From an uncultured Chloroflexota bacterium (GTDB lineage Bacteria; Chloroflexota; Chloroflexia; Chloroflexales; Roseiflexaceae): DNA of 9,825 nt. Made by a program: the position numbers and the translations under genes. Each line of letters opens with the position of its first letter. The stretch's first letter is position 1. Below are positions 6,944 through 9,825 of this stretch, one piece after another. The stretch is taken from the NCBI GenBank assembly GCA_903871975.1, contig CAIQIY010000672.1, forward strand, positions 1 through 9,825. Direction: 5' to 3'. The notes beneath the pieces were generated by a model, which saw nothing but the letters and a program-made list of their open reading frames with translations, searched no databases and was not told the DNA's origin.

Positions 6944-7482
6944 CACCGGAACAACGCTGGAGCTGGCTGCTGCTGGCGGTGGTCGCCGGCAGCCTCGGTT
7001 GGATCGTGGCGACCCGCGTGCAGCCGGCAGCACAGCCGGTCGCCGCCGTCGTCGCCGCACCCCCACTCGTCGATGTGTCGGCGCAGACCCTCGGTGGCGC
7101 AGTGGTGCGGCTGAGCGAGCATCGCGGCCAGGTCATCCTGCTCAACCTGTGGGCTACCTGGTGCCCGCCATGCCGGGCCGAGATGCCGCTGATCCAGGCG
7201 GCGTACGAGCAGTACCGCGACGACGGGTTCGTCGTGCTGGCGTTGAGCCAGGGCGAAGAAGCGGCCACCGTCGCGGCGTATGTGCGCGATGCGGGCCTGA
7301 CGTTCCCGGTGTGGCTCGACGCGTCGGGCGCCGCTGGCCGCGCATACCAGATACGGGCACTGCCGGCGAGCATCTTCATCGGCCGCGATGGTACGGTCCG
7401 CGCGGTCTATCGTGGCCCGCTGAGCCGCAGCGTCATCGACGGCACGGTGGCGCCGCTGTTGGCCGAACCTGGCGGCTCGTGA
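6940..7482 (+). CDS. Membrane-anchored TlpA/ResA-like thiol-disulfide oxidoreductase
   Basis: 180 aa. An N-terminal hydrophobic segment (~9-25) should anchor the protein with a thioredoxin domain (~42-175) outside the cytoplasmic membrane. The active site is WCPPC (74-78), with Cys75 and Cys78 the only cysteines. The preceding NLWAT strand and following RAEMP helix are typical of TlpA/ResA, and the cis-proline is probably Pro142 (LPAS). Family members reduce disulfides in extracytoplasmic targets such as apocytochrome c or copper-site proteins. The usual partner is CcdA or DsbD, which is absent here. There is no lipobox cysteine. The ATG is 13 bp after the SDR stop without a clear ribosome site. 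The next gene starts six bases after this stop, so the two are probably translated together. I have not given a gene symbol because the target is unknown. Confidence 0.88.
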   Translation: MTPEQRWSWLLLAVVAGSLGWIVATRVQPAAQPVAAVVAAPPLVDVSAQTLGGAVVRLSEHRGQVILLNLWATWCPPCRAEMPLIQAAYEQYRDDGFVVLALSQGEEAATVAAYVRDAGLTFPVWLDASGAAGRAYQIRALPASIFIGRDGTVRAVYRGPLSRSVIDGTVAPLLAEPGGS

Positions 7483-7488
7483 GGTGCG

Positions 7489-8217
7489 ATGTATCCGTTG
7501 CTCGAACTCGGTCCGCTCAATCTGGCGACCGGTGGTCTGACACTGCTGCTCGCGGCGTACTGGTGGAGCCAGCGCTTCGAGCGCCGTGCGGCACATCCCG
7601 CGGCTGCCGATGCCGCCATCGCTGCGCTGGTCGCGGCGGTGCTCGTCGGTCGCCTGGCGTTCGGCCTGACCCACTGGTCGCTGTACGGTGCAGACCCGGC
7701 GTTGTTCCTTGCGCTGCGCATCGCCGAATTCTGGTGGCCGGCGGCCTATGGCGCGGCGCTGTTGGCGATCGTGCTGGTGGCACGCTGGCGTGGCGCAGCC
7801 CCCGCCGCGCTGCTCGACGCCGCCGCGCTGGCGCTGCCGTGGCCGCAGGCGCTGGCCAGCCTGGGCCTGTTGCTCAGCGGCGATGCGCCGGGCCAGCCGA
7901 CCAGCCTGCCATGGGCGGTGCCGATGCTCGGCGCACTGCGCCACCCGCTCGGCGCCTATCTGGCGCTCAGCGCCTTGGCGCTCGCCGCCGCGTTGGGCTG
8001 GCTGGCGCGCCGACAGCCGCCGCCTGGCCGGCTGGCCGCAGTCGCCACGTTCGGCCAGGGCGTGCTGCTGCTGCTCTGGGAGCCACTCAACGCCGCCGCG
8101 CTCACCACCGTCGCCGGGGTGCACGTGGTGCAGCTCGCCGGGCTGGGGTTGATCATCGGTGCGATGCTGGCGCTGCGCCCGACGACCCGCCCACTCGCCG
8201 ACGCCACTGGTTCATGA
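7489..8217 (+). CDS. Lgt-like (prolipoprotein diacylglyceryl transferase-related) membrane protein, key residues lost
   Basis: 242 aa, very hydrophobic, with about six or seven membrane segments (roughly 9-25, 43-62, 84-98, 108-130, 153-172, 183-200, 208-228). The layout resembles Lgt: a GRL turn near 54-56, the stretch from Gly126 to Trp142 ending PTSLPW, then RHPLGAY (151-157). In Lgt the middle stretch reads GRxGNFxNGE. Here the essential Arg aligns with Ser124, Asn with Leu127 and Glu with Asp132, and the HGG histidine aligns with Tyr87. Lipid transfer to lipoproteins is therefore unlikely. The protein has no cysteine, so it cannot relay electrons through thiols. GAGG overlapping the TlpA stop serves the ATG at 7489. 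It may be a membrane partner of the TlpA protein. An automatic label of Lgt should be treated with caution. Confidence 0.7.
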   Translation: MYPLLELGPLNLATGGLTLLLAAYWWSQRFERRAAHPAAADAAIAALVAAVLVGRLAFGLTHWSLYGADPALFLALRIAEFWWPAAYGAALLAIVLVARWRGAAPAALLDAAALALPWPQALASLGLLLSGDAPGQPTSLPWAVPMLGALRHPLGAYLALSALALAAALGWLARRQPPPGRLAAVATFGQGVLLLLWEPLNAAALTTVAGVHVVQLAGLGLIIGAMLALRPTTRPLADATGS

Positions 8218-8231
8218 CGGCGGCAGCCGTC
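8216..8231 (+). other. Small GC hairpin at the Lgt-like stop codon
   Basis: GACGGC (8216-8221) pairs with GCCGTC (8226-8231) around a GGCA loop, starting inside the TGA of the Lgt-like gene. No T-run follows. The threonine synthase ribosome site begins 11 bases later. It could slow transcription or affect translation of the last gene, but the stem is short. Confidence 0.3.
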
Positions 8232-8241
8232 GGTCGATGAC

Positions 8242-8247
8242 AGGAGA
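8242..8247 (+). promoter_or_regulatory. Shine-Dalgarno site of the threonine synthase gene
   Basis: AGGAGA lies four bases before the ATG at 8252 and favours it over the in-frame ATG at 8237, which would overlap this site, and over the GTG at 8159 inside the Lgt-like gene. Confidence 0.65.
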
Positions 8248-8251
8248 TCGC

Positions 8252-9580
8252 ATGTACCGCGCCTGGTTTGCCGCGCAGGATGATCCGCACGAGCGCTATT
8301 CGCTCACCGACGTCGTGTACTACAGCCGCTCCGGTGGCCTGCTGGAGGTGCAGCACGATCTTGACGCCTTGCGGCAGCGCAGCGCCGCCGAATGGCGCCA
8401 GCTCTTCGAGTCGCGCTGGATGCGCACCACCTGGCCGTACGGCAGCGGGGTGTGGGGCAAGAAGGAGTGGGTCTGCCCGACGGTCGCCGACGAGAACATC
8501 GTCAGCATGTTCGAGGGTGGCAGCAACCTGTTCTGGGCCGAACGCTTCGGCCGCGAGATCGGCGTCGCCGATCTGTGGATCAAGATGTGCGGCAATTCCC
8601 ACACCGGCTCGTTCAAGGATCTCGGCATGACGGTGCTGGTGAGCGTGGTGCGGCAGATGATCGCCGACGGGCAGCCCATCCGGGCGGTGGCGTGCGCCTC
8701 GACTGGCGATACCTCGGCGGCGCTGGCGGCGTATGGCGCTGCAGCCGGCATCCCGACGATCGTGTTTCTGCCGAAGGGCAAGGTGAGCATTGCGCAACTG
8801 GTGCAGCCAGTGGCGCACGGCGCGCTGGTGCTGTCGCTCGACACCGACTTCGATGGGTGCATGCGCGTGGTGCGCGAGGTGACGGCCGATCCGGCGAGTG
8901 GCATCTACCTGGCGAACTCGCTCAACTCGTTGCGTGTCGAGGGCCAGAAGACCGTCGGCATCGAGATTGTGCAGCAGTTCGATTGGGAGGTGCCGGACTG
9001 GATCATCATTCCGGGCGGCAACCTGGGCAACACGTTTGCGCTCGGCAAGGGGTTGCTGATGCTGCGCGAGCTGGGGCTGATCTCGCGGCTGCCGCGGATC
9101 GTGACGGCGCAGGCGGCCAACGCCAATCCGCTCTACCGAGCCTATCGCACGGGCTTCACCCACTACGAGCCGATCACGGCGGCGCCGACCCTGGCGAGTG
9201 CCATCCAGATCGGTGCGCCGGTGAGCATCCAGCGCGCGATCGCGACGTTGCAGGCGTTCGATGGCATCGTCGAACAGGCGACCGAGCAGGAACTCGCCGA
9301 TGCGGCGGCGCGTGCCGACCGAACCGGGGCGTACGCGTGCCCGCACACTGGCGTGGCATTGGCGGCGCTGATCAAGCTGATCGATCGTGGCGTGATCCGC
9401 CGCTCGGATCGGGTGGTGGTCGTCTCGACCGCACATGGCCTCAAGTTCAGTGGGTTCAAGGTCGATTATCACGAACGGGCTTCGACTGTGGTGCAGGGGA
9501 CGTTCGCCAATCCGCCGCGCGAGTTGCCGGCAGATGTCGATGCCGTGCGCCGTGCGGTGGCGCAGTTCATCGGCGGGTGA
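8252..9580 (+). CDS. thrC: Threonine synthase, plant type
   Basis: 442 aa, a fold-type II PLP enzyme that converts O-phosphohomoserine to threonine and phosphate, the last step of threonine synthesis, in the cytoplasm. The PLP lysine is Lys122 in HTGSFKD (117-123). GGNLGN (255-260) is the phosphate-binding loop of PLP. Blocks at 149-164 (ASTGDTSAALAAYGAA), 194-203 (LSLDTDFDGC), 220-233 (LANSLNSLRVEGQK) and 286-294 (AQAANANPL) are close to plant chloroplast threonine synthase from memory, and unlike the E. coli form. The short N-terminal region (~1-85) is similar in kind to the plant enzyme without its transit peptide. Whether SAM activates it, as in plants, cannot be read here. The gene is last in its row, 34 bp after the Lgt-like gene; no other threonine gene is in the window. 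Confidence 0.93.
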   Translation: MYRAWFAAQDDPHERYSLTDVVYYSRSGGLLEVQHDLDALRQRSAAEWRQLFESRWMRTTWPYGSGVWGKKEWVCPTVADENIVSMFEGGSNLFWAERFGREIGVADLWIKMCGNSHTGSFKDLGMTVLVSVVRQMIADGQPIRAVACASTGDTSAALAAYGAAAGIPTIVFLPKGKVSIAQLVQPVAHGALVLSLDTDFDGCMRVVREVTADPASGIYLANSLNSLRVEGQKTVGIEIVQQFDWEVPDWIIIPGGNLGNTFALGKGLLMLRELGLISRLPRIVTAQAANANPLYRAYRTGFTHYEPITAAPTLASAIQIGAPVSIQRAIATLQAFDGIVEQATEQELADAAARADRTGAYACPHTGVALAALIKLIDRGVIRRSDRVVVVSTAHGLKFSGFKVDYHERASTVVQGTFANPPRELPADVDAVRRAVAQFIGG

Positions 9581-9592
9581 CCGTCAACTCCC

Positions 9593-9606
9593 GGCGGGGC
9601 CCCGCC
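9593..9606. terminator. Possible bidirectional terminator palindrome between convergent genes
   Basis: GGCGGGGCCCCGCC is a perfect 14-bp palindrome in the 58-bp gap between two genes that face each other. As RNA it could form a 5-bp GC stem with a four-base loop on either strand. There is no T-run on the plus side, only CCCCCTT, so it is a weak terminator call resting mostly on position. Confidence 0.35.
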
Positions 9607-9638
9607 CCCTTCGTGCCGTGGTGTCTGCGTGTGCCCCC

Positions 9639-9825
9639 TCAGGCCAGCCGCGGCAGCGTCAGCAGCGCGTGCGGCACATCCAGCACGTCGAGCGGTGTCT
9701 GTGGCGCCAGCCCGAACCGCTCACGCGCCAGCTGGTCGGCCAGTGCCCAGGCCGCATCGTCGTCGGTGGCAGCGAGCATATGGCACGCCGTGACCACCGC
9801 CGGATCGGTGGCGCCGACGACGATC
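9639..9825 (-). CDS. C-terminal 61 codons of an unrecognised gene, 5' end beyond window
   Basis: A minus-strand open frame enters from the right edge and stops at TGA (9641-9639). The visible part starts IVVGATDPAVVTACHML, continues with an acidic then helical stretch (DDDAAWALADQLARERFG) and ends LLTLPRLA. It has the codon style of its neighbours, with GC-rich third positions. The hydrophobic strand followed by helix hints at the end of an alpha/beta domain, but I do not recognise a family. It converges on the threonine synthase gene, with 58 bp between the stops. Confidence 0.6.
   Translation of the reverse strand, partial: IVVGATDPAVVTACHMLAATDDDAAWALADQLARERFGLAPQTPLDVLDVPHALLTLPRLA

Noticed and set aside
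6895..8124. Minus-strand frame of 409 codons opposite TlpA and the Lgt-like gene
   Set aside because: Low-complexity Arg/Gln/Ala-rich translation with no motif; the plus strand has the WCPPC thioredoxin and a membrane protein.
6999..8240. Plus-strand frame of 413 codons overlapping the same two genes
   Set aside because: Arg-rich out-of-frame reading that crosses both real genes; no ribosome site and no domain.

Overview
The window is GC-rich bacterial DNA. Most genes have Shine-Dalgarno sites (GGAGG, AGGAGG, AAGGAG), and two of the seven use GTG starts. Nothing in it is phage-like, plasmid-like or transposon-like, and I see no rRNA, tRNA or CRISPR. A WD40-propeller protein, a TlpA/Lgt-like membrane pair and a plant-type threonine synthase in GC-rich DNA suggest a Chloroflexota-like bacterium. 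That is inference from gene style only.

Left part (1-1948, minus strand): most of a large WD40 beta-propeller protein whose 3' end lies beyond the window edge. A 433-bp divergent intergenic region (1949-2381) follows, with a plausible promoter in each direction. The rightward one (TTGCCC-N17-TACAAT with an extended -10) is the better.

Middle (2382-5993, plus strand): the molybdopterin-binding large subunit of a xanthine dehydrogenase/CO dehydrogenase-family enzyme, then a major facilitator transporter. They are separated by 57 bp holding a strong 13-bp hairpin. The FeS and FAD subunits that normally accompany the large subunit are not beside it.

Right part (6070-9580, plus strand): a second transcription unit begins at a clear promoter (TTGACA-N17-TATAGG) followed by an inverted repeat. 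It holds a short-chain dehydrogenase/reductase, a membrane-anchored TlpA-like thioredoxin, a polytopic membrane protein related to prolipoprotein diacylglyceryl transferase but lacking its key residues, and a plant-type threonine synthase. The gaps are short (13, 6 and 34 bp), so co-transcription is likely. The C-terminal 61 codons of an unrecognised gene converge from the minus strand at the right edge (9639-9825).

The threonine synthase is the most confident functional call. The most unusual part is the TlpA plus degenerate Lgt-like pair. The thioredoxin has no lipobox cysteine and the membrane partner has no cysteines and lacks the Lgt catalytic residues. The pair therefore fits neither lipoprotein maturation nor the usual CcdA/DsbD electron relay, and is the best candidate for an undescribed function.
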